From contig JAJDUS010000129.1 in assembly GCA_022826535.1 (NCBI GenBank), positions 1 through 64,000 on the forward strand: a DNA stretch of 64,000 nucleotides, read 5' to 3'. Positions 1-8,049 of this stretch are shown one piece after another (the stretch's first letter is position 1; each line of letters begins with the position of its first letter). The notes under the pieces were generated by a model. It saw only the letters and a program-made list of their open reading frames with translations. It did no database searches and was not told the origin of the DNA. Origin of the DNA: Prochlorococcaceae cyanobacterium jk18x1bzbins.87 (GTDB taxonomy: Bacteria; Cyanobacteriota; Cyanobacteriia; PCC-6307; Cyanobiaceae). The position numbers were made by a program, and so were the translations under genes.

Positions 1-77
1 AGAAACAGCTCCCGCCCCGTCTTCCCCTTCTTGGTCTCCTACTCAAGGTCAGCAAAGCTCTTCTCCATGCTCTTCAT
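1..77 (-). pseudogene. Decayed N-terminus of an IS5-family-like transposase
   Basis: Reading the minus strand from base 77 to the window edge gives a peptide starting MKSMEKSFADLE, then an in-frame TAG, then ETKKGKTGRELF running off the window. The pattern SFADLE followed shortly by a basic K-T-x-R-E-x-F-L segment resembles the beginning of IS5-type DDE transposases. The stop codon after 12 codons means the copy is dead, if the identification is right. Only about 25 residues are visible, so this is a weak call resting on pattern recognition; the body of the element would lie before base 1. Confidence 0.3.
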
Positions 78-380
78 GCCAGGGAAGCTCCAACCATCCC
101 TTTATCTTACCACTTGTAGAAACTTGTTCAGAGATGCCTTAGTTATGGATTGGCATTTGTCCATCTTAAACATTTATTCAAATTACCCAGGTTATGGGCG
201 CCTGCTTCCCTGCCCAACATCGATCTTTTGATCACCCTTGTTGAGGCAGAGAAGTGGAAGCCTTCTGTAGTCCCGTTTCTGGATAGGGCCAAGGAGATTA
301 GAGATGGAGACTGGGCCCATGTTGACCTTGGGTTGGCCAGAGTGTAGGGGACCAGACAAGAGAGGATGAAGCCTTCACCA
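78..380. other. Intergenic stretch without recognisable gene
   Basis: No convincing coding sequence is seen on either strand. Two short plus-strand open frames overlap each other here and have no recognisable motifs. The stretch lies between the transposase relic at the window edge and the stop codon of the betaine-binding protein gene, so it probably contains the remaining end of the decayed element and the 3' region of the transporter operon. I see no clear hairpin terminator. Confidence 0.4.
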
Positions 381-1364
381 TTAACGAATCCACCCGTTCA
401 CCGTGTCTGGATTGGCCTCAATCCAAGCCTCGGCAACATCTTGGGGATCTTCGTCGTCCCGTCCAATTTTGAGAATCCATTCATTCACCACATCAGCATC
501 CAGTTTAATCTGTGATAAGAACTTTGCCACTACAGGATTACGCTGTTCAAGGGATTTTGAGTAGGCCACATAAGCCCTCGCATCATTGTACTTGCAGGTG
601 AAGGTGGATGCCTCCAGCCAATCCTCCTGATCCAGCTTAAGATCTTCGCAGCCCTCCGTACGATCAGGTTCCTCCAGGGAGACAAGGTCATAGGCTGCGT
701 GGATCCATTCCGGTGTCCAGTAGTAGAAAAGAATGGGCTCTTCGGCAGCAATCGCAGCCTTCAACTGCGCCTTGAAGGTTGCATCGGAATAAATCTCAGG
801 CTCCCAAAGCTCACTGAGACCATAGCTCTCGAATTTGATCTGCAGAAGCTTCGTAGAACCCCAGTTTGCGTCCCCTGGCCAATATTCGCCTTTACCGTCG
901 CCATCCTTATCAAACAGGGCGGCAATCTCAGGCTTGGCCAGATCCTCAAATGACTTGATCCGATCAGCCATATAGCGGGGAACATATGTTCCCTGGGTGG
1001 CTAGATAGGGCTCATTGTGGGCAATGGTTTTCGACTCTACAATGAACTTATCCCAGATGTTCTGGTGGTTGGGCAGCCAACTGTCCGTGAACACATCAAT
1101 GGAGCCGTCACCCTTGTCCATCCCTTCCGCAATCACCGCAAAATCGCTCAGCCCCGGGATGATTTCCGCCTCGGAATCCAGTGGGCCTTCAATCACCGCC
1201 TTAATGACATGGGCGATGGCCTTTGCCCCCGTCCAGTTCAAATCGGAGATGGTGACTTTCTCCTGGGCATGAGCTCCCGTGCCTATGATGGAGAGGGAAC
1301 CGGCAGCAGCCAGCCCTAGGCAAAAACGCTTCACTAGACTCTTCCTGAAACAGTACAGACCCAT
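381..1364 (-). CDS. proX: Glycine betaine/proline ABC transporter, substrate-binding protein
   Basis: Periplasmic binding protein of an osmoprotectant importer of the ProX/OpuAC family. The N-terminus is a secretion signal (basic SLVKRF, then a hydrophobic stretch, then GAHA before the mature QEKVTISDLNW). Binding-fold motifs follow, including DLNWTGAKAIAHVIKAV and SIDVFTDSWLPN. It is the last gene of proV-proW-proX, 34 bases after proW. The start is uncertain: a TTG at 1388, the ATG at 1364 used here, and a GTG at 1334 preceded by a good AGGAAGAG ribosome-binding site; the GTG would give the more usual short signal peptide. Function is assigned from the family and operon; the exact ligand cannot be read from the sequence. 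Confidence 0.87.
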   Translation of the reverse strand: MGLYCFRKSLVKRFCLGLAAAGSLSIIGTGAHAQEKVTISDLNWTGAKAIAHVIKAVIEGPLDSEAEIIPGLSDFAVIAEGMDKGDGSIDVFTDSWLPNHQNIWDKFIVESKTIAHNEPYLATQGTYVPRYMADRIKSFEDLAKPEIAALFDKDGDGKGEYWPGDANWGSTKLLQIKFESYGLSELWEPEIYSDATFKAQLKAAIAAEEPILFYYWTPEWIHAAYDLVSLEEPDRTEGCEDLKLDQEDWLEASTFTCKYNDARAYVAYSKSLEQRNPVVAKFLSQIKLDADVVNEWILKIGRDDEDPQDVAEAWIEANPDTVNGWIR

Positions 1365-1398
1365 CCTAGCAGAGTAGACTTGATGCAAGACGCCAGGG

Positions 1399-2976
1399 TT
1401 ACATCCGGTTGACTTTCTGAACCACCCGGTCGATCATCATGGCAATGAGGGCAATGCCGATACCGGCAAGGATCCCACGGCCGACTTGTGTTCGGGCCAG
1501 GGCATCCACCACGATGAAGCCCATCCCGCCAGCGCCGATGATGGCGGCAATGACCACCATGGAGAGACTGAGCATCACCACTTGGTTCACGCCGGCCATG
1601 ATGGAAGGGAGGGCCAGGGGGAGTTCCACTTTCAGCAGAAGCTGCCTCGGGCTGGCGCCGAAGGCAAGGGCAGCTTCCTTGGTGCTGGCTGGCACATGTT
1701 GAATCCCCAGGGCGGTAAGGCGCACCATCGGTGGCATGGCAAAGATGACCGTTGCCAGAATGCCCGGTGGCTTGCCAACGGAGAAAAACGCCACCGCCGG
1801 CAGGAGGTAGACGAATGACGGAATCGTCTGCATGATGTCCAGCACGGGGGTGACAATGGCGGCGCCCACCTTGGACTTGGCCACCCAAATCCCGAGAGGC
1901 AGGCCAGCAACCACACAGATGACCGTTGCAGCCACTGTGAGGGAAACGGTGCTCATGGCCGTTTGCCAGAAGCCGAAGAGCGCCAGATAAAGCAGCACTG
2001 CGCCAGTGAAAACCCCCATCCGGGAGCCTGCAAGCTTCACTGCGGCCACAATGAACAGGAGAGATGTGACAATCCAGGGTGTGCCCACAAAGACCGCTTC
2101 CACCGCATTGAGCAGAATCCGAATCCAGCGGGTCACCCCGTCAAACAGCCAACCGTAGAAGGCCTTCATGTAGCCGATTCCCTGGTCAATGTGCTCGGAG
2201 AGCCAATGGTTCAGATTGACCGGTCGTGTGCTGGAGGGCTCCTTGACAACGATGCTCCGGGTTCCGTCATCGTTGCGGGGGAAGGTGTACTGGGGCGGAC
2301 GCTGAAGCCAGATGAGGGTGGGGAACTCGGAGATGGTCCAGCAGTCGAATCGGTCTTTCAGGGGAACCTGCTGGCCATCCTGAATCATGCGGGCCAGCTT
2401 GATGCAGCTTCGCTCATCAGGGGCGAACTGGGAGGCGCGGTAGATGGTCAAGGGTGCAATGAAGAGGACCACCAGCATCCCGATCCCCAGTCGCCTGATA
2501 GCTTGACCCGAGGGCAAGGAGCGGTTGACGCGCCATCGGGCATAGTGGTGATAGTACAAACGATCCGCCAACCATCCCAGCAGCAGCCGACCAGCAACAA
2601 ACAGAACCAGGGCGGCTTGCAGATGGGCATCACTCCAGCCGTCATAGCGTTGCACCAGAAAATCCTTGCCGTCAGCGGTGGCCTGGACCACAGCCAGGTC
2701 GTACTTGTGGACGAGCGCCAGATTGACTGCTGCAACCATGTCAACGGCAAAGCCAATCCAGAACAGGAGCCAATTTCCCCGTAGGGAAGCCCACAGAAAG
2801 CCCCCTGCCAGGGCGGACATGTTCAGGTGGAGTCCTGGTAGCTTGGCCTGTTGAATGCGAAGAAATGTTTGGCCATAGTAATCGCCTCTGTGGCCAGCAA
2901 ACTCCTTGAAGGAATCCAGGGAATCACTGTTTTTTGATGGCGCCATGTCTTCTCTGTCGGGTGGGTGGGCTGTCAC
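1399..2976 (-). CDS. proW: Glycine betaine/proline ABC transporter, permease
   Basis: Inner-membrane permease of the betaine importer. The C-terminal half is the BPD_transp_1 domain with the EAA loop (EAALAFGASPRQLLLKVELP) that docks on the ATPase. The N-terminal half carries several further hydrophobic segments and a soluble loop, so the protein (525 aa) is longer than minimal ProW proteins. The GTG start at 2976 overlaps the proV stop in a GTGA, implying translational coupling; an in-frame ATG at 2946 (MAPSKNSDS) is the alternative. It forms the membrane channel with ProV and receives ligand from ProX. Confidence 0.88.
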   Translation of the reverse strand: MTAHPPDREDMAPSKNSDSLDSFKEFAGHRGDYYGQTFLRIQQAKLPGLHLNMSALAGGFLWASLRGNWLLFWIGFAVDMVAAVNLALVHKYDLAVVQATADGKDFLVQRYDGWSDAHLQAALVLFVAGRLLLGWLADRLYYHHYARWRVNRSLPSGQAIRRLGIGMLVVLFIAPLTIYRASQFAPDERSCIKLARMIQDGQQVPLKDRFDCWTISEFPTLIWLQRPPQYTFPRNDDGTRSIVVKEPSSTRPVNLNHWLSEHIDQGIGYMKAFYGWLFDGVTRWIRILLNAVEAVFVGTPWIVTSLLFIVAAVKLAGSRMGVFTGAVLLYLALFGFWQTAMSTVSLTVAATVICVVAGLPLGIWVAKSKVGAAIVTPVLDIMQTIPSFVYLLPAVAFFSVGKPPGILATVIFAMPPMVRLTALGIQHVPASTKEAALAFGASPRQLLLKVELPLALPSIMAGVNQVVMLSLSMVVIAAIIGAGGMGFIVVDALARTQVGRGILAGIGIALIAMMIDRVVQKVNRM

Positions 2977-4025
2977 GATGATGGTCCCTGAATGCCCTTC
3001 AACAGAGCGTCTTTGGTGACAATGCCAGCCAGCTTGTCGTCGTCGCGGATGGCAATGGGGCAGTCTTGTCCAACAATCAGGCTCACAAGGGAGTTAAGGT
3101 CAGCTTGGGGATGAGCTTGCGGCCAGGTGTCCACCTCCGCAAGATTGCCGTGGGTCTTGTTATAGGTCTCTGGCTGCTCCATGATCCTGTGGGCAAAGAC
3201 CAACTTCAGGCGCGATAGACCTTGAACAAAGTCAGCCACGTAGCCATCCTTTGGATGGATAATGATGTCCTCCGGTGTGCCCACCTGCACCATTTCCCCA
3301 TCCCTCATAATGCCAATGCGGGATCCCATCCTCATGGCTTCATCCAGATCATGGGTGATAAAAACTGTGGTCTTGTTCATCGTCTGGGAGAGGGCCAGAA
3401 ACTCATCCTGTAGACCACGACGAATCAAGGGATCCAGGGCAGAGAATGGCTCGTCCATGAGCAGGATTGCCGGATCTGCAGCCAAGGCTCTGGCGAGTCC
3501 GACACGCTGCTGCATGCCCCCTGAAAGCTCGCTGGGCATGGCGTCGCCATAGCCTTGCAGGCTCACGGTCTCCAGCATCCTGTCTGCCAACTGATGGCGC
3601 GTAAAGGGGTCGGTGTTGCGTAGCTCCAAGGCAAATGCGATGTTATCCCGTACAGTGCGGTGCGGCAGCAGGGCCATGTTTTGGAACACCATGCCGATCT
3701 GATCGGCTCGCAAGGTGCGTAGCGCCTCTGTGGGCAGGGCGCCGATGTCTTGACCCTTGATCAGGATTTGCCCATCGGTGGGCTGAATCAGTCGGTTGAT
3801 GTGGCGAACCAGGGTAGACTTCCCTGATCCGGACAGACCCATAATGCAGAAAATCTCCCCCCTCTTGACGGCAAAGCTTACATCCCGCACCGCAACCACG
3901 GCGCCAAACCGCTCCAGCACTTTGGTCTTGTGCAGGTTGTCCCGCTGGATAGCCCGCAGCACCTCTTCAGCCCGCTCCCCAAAGATTTTCCATACGTTTC
4001 GCACTTCAATGACCATGGGTCTCAT
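2973..4025 (-). CDS. proV: Glycine betaine/proline ABC transporter, ATP-binding protein with CBS region
   Basis: ATPase of the osmoprotectant importer and first gene of the operon. Walker A (GLSGSGKSTLVRH), ABC signature (LSGGMQQRVGLARALA) and Walker B (ILLMDEPFSALD) are all present. A C-terminal extension of about 70 residues (LIVGQDCPIAIRDDDKLAGI) matches the CBS regions that sense ionic strength in OpuA/ProU-type systems. The extension RDNLHKTKVLERFGAVVAV before Walker A is typical of QAT-type betaine ATPases. The start is the ATG at 4025; an ATG three codons further in (MVIEVRNVW) is equally plausible. Osmotic control is inferred from the family. Confidence 0.9.
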   Translation of the reverse strand: MRPMVIEVRNVWKIFGERAEEVLRAIQRDNLHKTKVLERFGAVVAVRDVSFAVKRGEIFCIMGLSGSGKSTLVRHINRLIQPTDGQILIKGQDIGALPTEALRTLRADQIGMVFQNMALLPHRTVRDNIAFALELRNTDPFTRHQLADRMLETVSLQGYGDAMPSELSGGMQQRVGLARALAADPAILLMDEPFSALDPLIRRGLQDEFLALSQTMNKTTVFITHDLDEAMRMGSRIGIMRDGEMVQVGTPEDIIIHPKDGYVADFVQGLSRLKLVFAHRIMEQPETYNKTHGNLAEVDTWPQAHPQADLNSLVSLIVGQDCPIAIRDDDKLAGIVTKDALLKGIQGPSS

Positions 4026-4198
4026 GAATGATCATGGTGTTCACGGGTGAGCTCCTTGGTCAGGATATGGCTTCTCGGGTCGGGGATGGTGAATGGACCA
4101 CCGGCATGGAGCAAATCCCGTGCCGGCGGGAAGCACAAAACAGAAACAGGGGAATCGGCTTGGGGGAAGCCGACGCTCAATGGGGGCGCTGCTCCGAG

Positions 4199-4417
4199 TC
4201 AGTCTTCATAGATGCGACACTCCGGGGCCTCGGGATTGCTGTCGCAGTACACCTCAAGGGTTGAGGGATCGTGGGAATCCTCCGGATGATGCTGCTTGTA
4301 CTCCTTCAGATCACGGAGCTCCTCCTCCAAGTGCCTGACTTTGCCATCCTTGCCCTCAGCCTTGGCCTTGAGCACTTCGTCCTCATCCTTGCGGATATGG
4401 TCGTCGATGGTTTTCAT
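4199..4417 (-). CDS. cp12: CP12-domain protein, probable Calvin-cycle regulator (short picocyanobacterial form)
   Basis: A 72-aa acidic protein ending in LEVYCDSNPEAPECRIYED. This closely matches the C-terminal redox motif of CP12 (C, eight residues, C, then YDD/YED), which inserts into the GAPDH active site and with phosphoribulokinase forms the dark-inactivated complex. The N-terminal half (KTIDDHIRKDEDEV through EELRDLKEYKQHHPED) is a charged helix. It lacks the N-terminal cysteine pair and the AWDAVEE-type core of canonical CP12, so only one disulfide can form. The gene stands alone between the betaine operon and a small hypothetical. The motif is seen directly; the regulatory role is inferred from the family. 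Confidence 0.75.
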   Translation of the reverse strand: MKTIDDHIRKDEDEVLKAKAEGKDGKVRHLEEELRDLKEYKQHHPEDSHDPSTLEVYCDSNPEAPECRIYED

Positions 4418-4534
4418 GGGTTGCTTACCAGCGAAGTCTTTTGAAGGTTAGTGATGAACACCCAAATCAGATCATGCCGTTCAGGAAGGAAATCCGAATT
4501 CTTTCCCCCACAGACTGGCGGGAAACCGCAATGG

Positions 4535-4834
4535 TCAGCCAGCGGCAGATTCACTGGTCTCCTGATTGAGCAGGGACTCGGCAATGGCGCGACAGACCAC
4601 CAGTCTGAACTCCCGCAGTGGAACCCTGGTTCCCAGTTCATAGGGGGCCTTGCTGCTGCGACCAGCTTCACCAAGCATGGTTTCAATGGCATCAGCCGCC
4701 TCGGCTCCCAAAGCCTTGACGGTCTGCTTGGGCTTGAAGCGAATCCAGGCCTCCCCCTCGCTGAGGTCCATCAGGATCTGGGTGAGCTGGTCAGGGGACA
4801 TGCTGTGAACTTGTGGCCAATCCATTGCGACCAT
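4535..4834 (-). CDS. Small conserved-looking hypothetical protein
   Basis: A 99-aa soluble protein that I do not recognise. It has no signal peptide, membrane span or cysteine cluster. The composition is that of a small helical protein (SPDQLTQILMDLSEGEAW, then ALGAEAADAIETMLGEA, then REFRLVVCRAIAESLL). The codon usage and length look real and it sits alone on the minus strand between the DUF2301 gene and cp12. A second ATG three codons in (MDWPQVHS) is an alternative start. No function is proposed. Confidence 0.6.
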   Translation of the reverse strand: MVAMDWPQVHSMSPDQLTQILMDLSEGEAWIRFKPKQTVKALGAEAADAIETMLGEAGRSSKAPYELGTRVPLREFRLVVCRAIAESLLNQETSESAAG

Positions 4835-4877
4835 GGGGCGTTGCTTCTGGCCACTCTAGGCTGGTCATAAGCTGGGT

Positions 4878-5549
4878 TCAACCGCCGCCGCTGCCGCGGC
4901 GCTCCAACTCCTGAAACACACTCTTATCGCCAATATCGGCCGCAGGATCCAGCCAGAACTTCCCCACAGCCGTCACCAGCAACAGCGTCGCCTCCAGAAG
5001 CCACAGCGGGCCTTGCTGCTCCAGCGGGATGATCCCCAACAGGGCCAGCAGCAGCAACAGGGGGACCAGCAAGGTCACGCCCACGGCCTCAAGATGGCGA
5101 AAACAGAAGAACTCTTTAAAGCTCAACCCGGTCAATGCAGCGAAGTAGGGACCAATGGCCATGATCCAGAGGGGTTGCGCCAGCAGGGTGCTCCCCATCT
5201 GGGCTGGCCCTGCGTGATAGGCCAGAGCAATCCCACCACCAACCCCCAAGAGCCAGAGCAACCGCAGGGCCTGATGGAGTGGGCGCAGGTAAATGTGGAT
5301 CCAGTGCAGCGCCAATCCCAAGGTAATGGCCATGGACACAAGCCATGGGGCAATCCAGGTGGATCCAACCCAAACCCATTGCACCAGGCAGCCCAGTTGC
5401 GCCACAGCCAACGTGAGCAGAGAGATGCGGTAGGCCATCACCTCCCGTCGATCAGCGGCAGTGATGCGATAGGGCCCGAACATCCCCTGGTGAAGCTGGT
5501 GGGCGCTGGGGTCTGCTGTGGTGGTGGCGGCCGGACTGGGGGTAGTCAT
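4878..5549 (-). CDS. DUF2301 family integral membrane protein
   Basis: A 223-aa polytopic membrane protein with about six hydrophobic segments. It has the DUF2301 hallmarks: an N-terminal FGPYRITAADRREVMAYR, a central aromatic/acidic motif (GPYFAALTGLSFKEFFCF) and a C-terminal GKFWLDPAADIGDKSVF. The family is near-universal in cyanobacteria and has no established biochemical role. Its ATG overlaps the last base of the upstream GST-like gene stop (TGATG), so the two are translationally coupled. Membrane location is clear; function is unknown. Confidence 0.82.
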   Translation of the reverse strand: MTTPSPAATTTADPSAHQLHQGMFGPYRITAADRREVMAYRISLLTLAVAQLGCLVQWVWVGSTWIAPWLVSMAITLGLALHWIHIYLRPLHQALRLLWLLGVGGGIALAYHAGPAQMGSTLLAQPLWIMAIGPYFAALTGLSFKEFFCFRHLEAVGVTLLVPLLLLLALLGIIPLEQQGPLWLLEATLLLVTAVGKFWLDPAADIGDKSVFQELERRGSGGG

Positions 5550-6517
5550 CAGGAATGTGGAGGGCTAAAATCTAGCAAACTGGCCAGGGATGGCGCCTTG
5601 GGAACAAGTCCTGAGGGGTTTAAGGGGAAGAGACTGCCGAAGTAGTCCTGCCGCCAGGTCTCGCTCGGGCAGGTTGCCGCCACGTTGGGCAGTTGGTAGA
5701 AGCGGCGCCGCCATGCCCACAGGAATGGAAAACTCCACAAGGGACGTAGCCCGCAACCGAAAAGATCCTGGTAGGCTGCCTCCCAGCGGGCCATGGTGGG
5801 GAAGAGGCGCACATCCACCATGGTCAACGATTCCCCACAGACCCAGGGACGCCCATCCGCCAGGGCTTGCTCCACAGCGTCCAGCCCGGCAAATAAATCA
5901 TCCAGCGCCCGCTGATAGGCCTCCTGTGTGCGGGCAAATCCACAACGATAGACCCCGTCATTCACGTCGTTCTGAAGCCATTCGGACCAGGTCTGGATGG
6001 ATGGAACCAGTTCGAACGGCTGGAGTGTTGTGGTGACCGCATGGGGTCCTGGGGGAAGGATATCAAGTTGTTCAATGATGTCAGCGCTTTCGTTGTTGAT
6101 GATCCGCTCCTCGTAGCGGTCCCATAGAACAGGGACCGTGGCGCGGGCACTGGGGCCGGCACCGGAATTCCTGTAGAGCTGCGACAACTGCTGGAACCCT
6201 TCGAAAGGTTCCTGAAACACCCAGCGGCCTGTCGCGGGATTGGGCCGAACCGCGGAGAGATCAAGGACAGTGCCCAGATCCTTGAGTTGGCGCACCAGCC
6301 AGGTGCGGTGTGCCCAGGGGCAGCTTTGTCCAATAATCAGCACATGGCGCGGAACACCCTGATCATGGCCACTGCCCAGCAACTTCTCCCGAAAATCACT
6401 GGGCCGGCGGCGAAAACCACCCTTCTCATCGGCTGGAGCAAGGCCGTTCATCAGCGCCAGCCACTGGCAGCGCCAAAGGTGGCGACTCACGGAGACCACC
6501 GCTGGGGGGATGGGCAT
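5549..6517 (-). CDS. Glutathionyl-hydroquinone reductase-like glutathione S-transferase
   Basis: A cytosolic xi/omega-class GST. The N-terminal thioredoxin-like domain carries the catalytic motif SCPWAHRTWLV (Cys nucleophile instead of Tyr/Ser), diagnostic for glutathionyl-hydroquinone reductases such as YqjG/EcM4. It is followed by the glutathione-binding NNESADII segment and an all-alpha C-terminal domain with SLTMVDVRLFPTMARW. Its length of 322 aa fits the family. The likely role is reducing glutathionyl-(hydro)quinones or handling oxidative damage; the substrate is inferred. It is the upstream partner of the DUF2301 gene. Confidence 0.82.
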   Translation of the reverse strand: MPIPPAVVSVSRHLWRCQWLALMNGLAPADEKGGFRRRPSDFREKLLGSGHDQGVPRHVLIIGQSCPWAHRTWLVRQLKDLGTVLDLSAVRPNPATGRWVFQEPFEGFQQLSQLYRNSGAGPSARATVPVLWDRYEERIINNESADIIEQLDILPPGPHAVTTTLQPFELVPSIQTWSEWLQNDVNDGVYRCGFARTQEAYQRALDDLFAGLDAVEQALADGRPWVCGESLTMVDVRLFPTMARWEAAYQDLFGCGLRPLWSFPFLWAWRRRFYQLPNVAATCPSETWRQDYFGSLFPLNPSGLVPKAPSLASLLDFSPPHS

Positions 6518-6589
6518 GGGGGGTAAGGGGGGCCAGTGGTAGCCATCTGAGCACGGTCAGTCTATTTTGCTGTTTTGTGTATCGGTTTC

Positions 6590-7744
6590 GTGCCGCTTCA
6601 GTCAACGGGTCCTTCCTGCACGGTGCTGATTCCCCGTGAAGGACGACCAGATGAGCCCCGCGTGGCAGGCAGTCCAGAAACAGCACGCCGCCTCGTGGGC
6701 AAGGGCTGCGTCGTGCTGGTGGAGTCCGGGGCCGGTCAGGCCTCCGGATTCAGCGATCATGACTATCGTCAGGCCGGCGCAGAATTGGTGGAAGATGGTT
6801 GGGGCCACTGCCATGTGGCCCTCTGTGTCGGGGCGCCGGATCCCGGATGCCTGGACGCCATGGCCACCGGCAGCACCGTGATTGGTCTGCTGGCGCCCTA
6901 CGGCAATCAGACCCTGGTGCAGCAGTTGAATCGCCGCAAGTTGTCGTCCCTGAGCCTTGAGTTGCTGCCGCGCATCAGTCGGGCCCAGGCCATGGATGCC
7001 CTGTCCTCCCAAGCCAATATCGCTGGCTATAAGGCTGTTCTTCTGGCGGCTGCGGCGCTGGATCGCTACTTCCCCATGCTGATGACCGCTGCGGGAACAG
7101 TGCAGCCGGCCCGGGTTCTGGTCCTCGGAGCAGGGGTGGCAGGATTACAGGCTGTGGCCACAGCGCGGCGCCTGGGGGCTGTGGTCTACGTTTCAGACAT
7201 TCGACCTGATGTGAAGGAACAGGTGGAGTCTTTGGGGGGACGTTTCCTTGGCCCACCCCGGATGGCGGAGCAACCTGCCGAGGCCAATGGCTACGCCAAG
7301 CAGGCCTCGGCAGCCTTTCTCGCAGCTCAACGTCAGCAACTCTCCGATCAACTGGCCTTGGCAGATGTGGTCATCTGCACAGCCCAGGTGCCGGGTCGTC
7401 GTGCTCCCCTCCTTATCAGTGAAGCCATGCTGGATCGCATGCGACCTGGGGCTGTGGTGGTGGACCTGGCCGTCAATGAGGGGGGGAACTGCGCCGCAAC
7501 CACGCCTGGCCAAACCATCAACCGGAATGGGGTCAAACTCGTTGGCGCCAGTGACCTGCCCTGCACGGTCCCCTATCACGCCAGTTCCCTCTATGGACGC
7601 AATCTGGCAGCGCTGCTGGAGCAGTACCTACAGGATGGAGTGCTGCAGTTGGATCCCCAGGATCCCTTACTCAAGGATTGTCTGCTCACCCATAACGGTC
7701 ATTGCCACCGTGATGACGTCGTCAACGCTTCAAGGTCCACATGA
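6590..7744 (+). CDS. pntA1: Proton-translocating NAD(P) transhydrogenase, alpha subunit part 1
   Basis: Soluble NAD(H)-binding domain I of the membrane transhydrogenase, which uses the proton gradient to move hydride between NADH and NADP+. It starts with the alanine dehydrogenase/PNT N-terminal domain (LIPREGRPDEPRVAGSPET), contains the Rossmann loop VLVLGAGVAGLQAVATARRLGA and the conserved DVVICTAQVPGRRAPLLI. In cyanobacteria PntA is split into a soluble and a membrane part, as here. The start is unclear: the frame is open from a TTG at 6575, GTG 6590 is used here, and another GTG lies at 6621. The stop overlaps the next gene in ATGA. Confidence 0.9.
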   Translation: MPLQSTGPSCTVLIPREGRPDEPRVAGSPETARRLVGKGCVVLVESGAGQASGFSDHDYRQAGAELVEDGWGHCHVALCVGAPDPGCLDAMATGSTVIGLLAPYGNQTLVQQLNRRKLSSLSLELLPRISRAQAMDALSSQANIAGYKAVLLAAAALDRYFPMLMTAAGTVQPARVLVLGAGVAGLQAVATARRLGAVVYVSDIRPDVKEQVESLGGRFLGPPRMAEQPAEANGYAKQASAAFLAAQRQQLSDQLALADVVICTAQVPGRRAPLLISEAMLDRMRPGAVVVDLAVNEGGNCAATTPGQTINRNGVKLVGASDLPCTVPYHASSLYGRNLAALLEQYLQDGVLQLDPQDPLLKDCLLTHNGHCHRDDVVNASRST

Positions 7745-8049
7745 TGGAAGGTTTTCAGGAACAGCTCTGGGTGTTGCTCTTGGGCAGCCTGTTGGGGCTT
7801 GAATTGATTGGCAAGGTGCCACCTACCCTGCATACACCCCTCATGTCCGGCGCCAATGCCATCAGCGGCATCACGATGCTGGCGGCCCTCACCCTGATCA
7901 CTAGGGCTGGGGAGAGCCCCCTCCTGTTGAGCCTGGGCTCCGTGTCCCTGGGGTTTGCCCTCTTCAATGTGGTGGGCGGCTTTCTGGTGACGGATCGAAT
8001 GCTGACCATGTTTCGCAGTGGCCGCAAACGCTCTGGAGGGGGGCAATGA
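7741..8049 (+). CDS. pntA2: Proton-translocating NAD(P) transhydrogenase, alpha subunit part 2 (membrane)
   Basis: A 102-aa membrane protein with three to four hydrophobic helices. It contains the PNT domain II alpha part: VPPTLHTPLMSGANAISGI followed by LTLITRAGESPLL and FNVVGGFLVTDRML. The GANAISG loop lies in the proton channel of the enzyme. It overlaps pntA1 and pntB by ATGA on both sides, so the three genes are translated as a coupled unit. The size and split agree with other cyanobacterial PntA2/PntAB proteins. Confidence 0.9.
   Translation: MMEGFQEQLWVLLLGSLLGLELIGKVPPTLHTPLMSGANAISGITMLAALTLITRAGESPLLLSLGSVSLGFALFNVVGGFLVTDRMLTMFRSGRKRSGGGQ

Noticed and set aside
1963-2784. A 273-codon plus-strand frame opposite proW
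   Set aside because: Antisense shadow of a well-supported permease; no ribosome-binding site or motifs.
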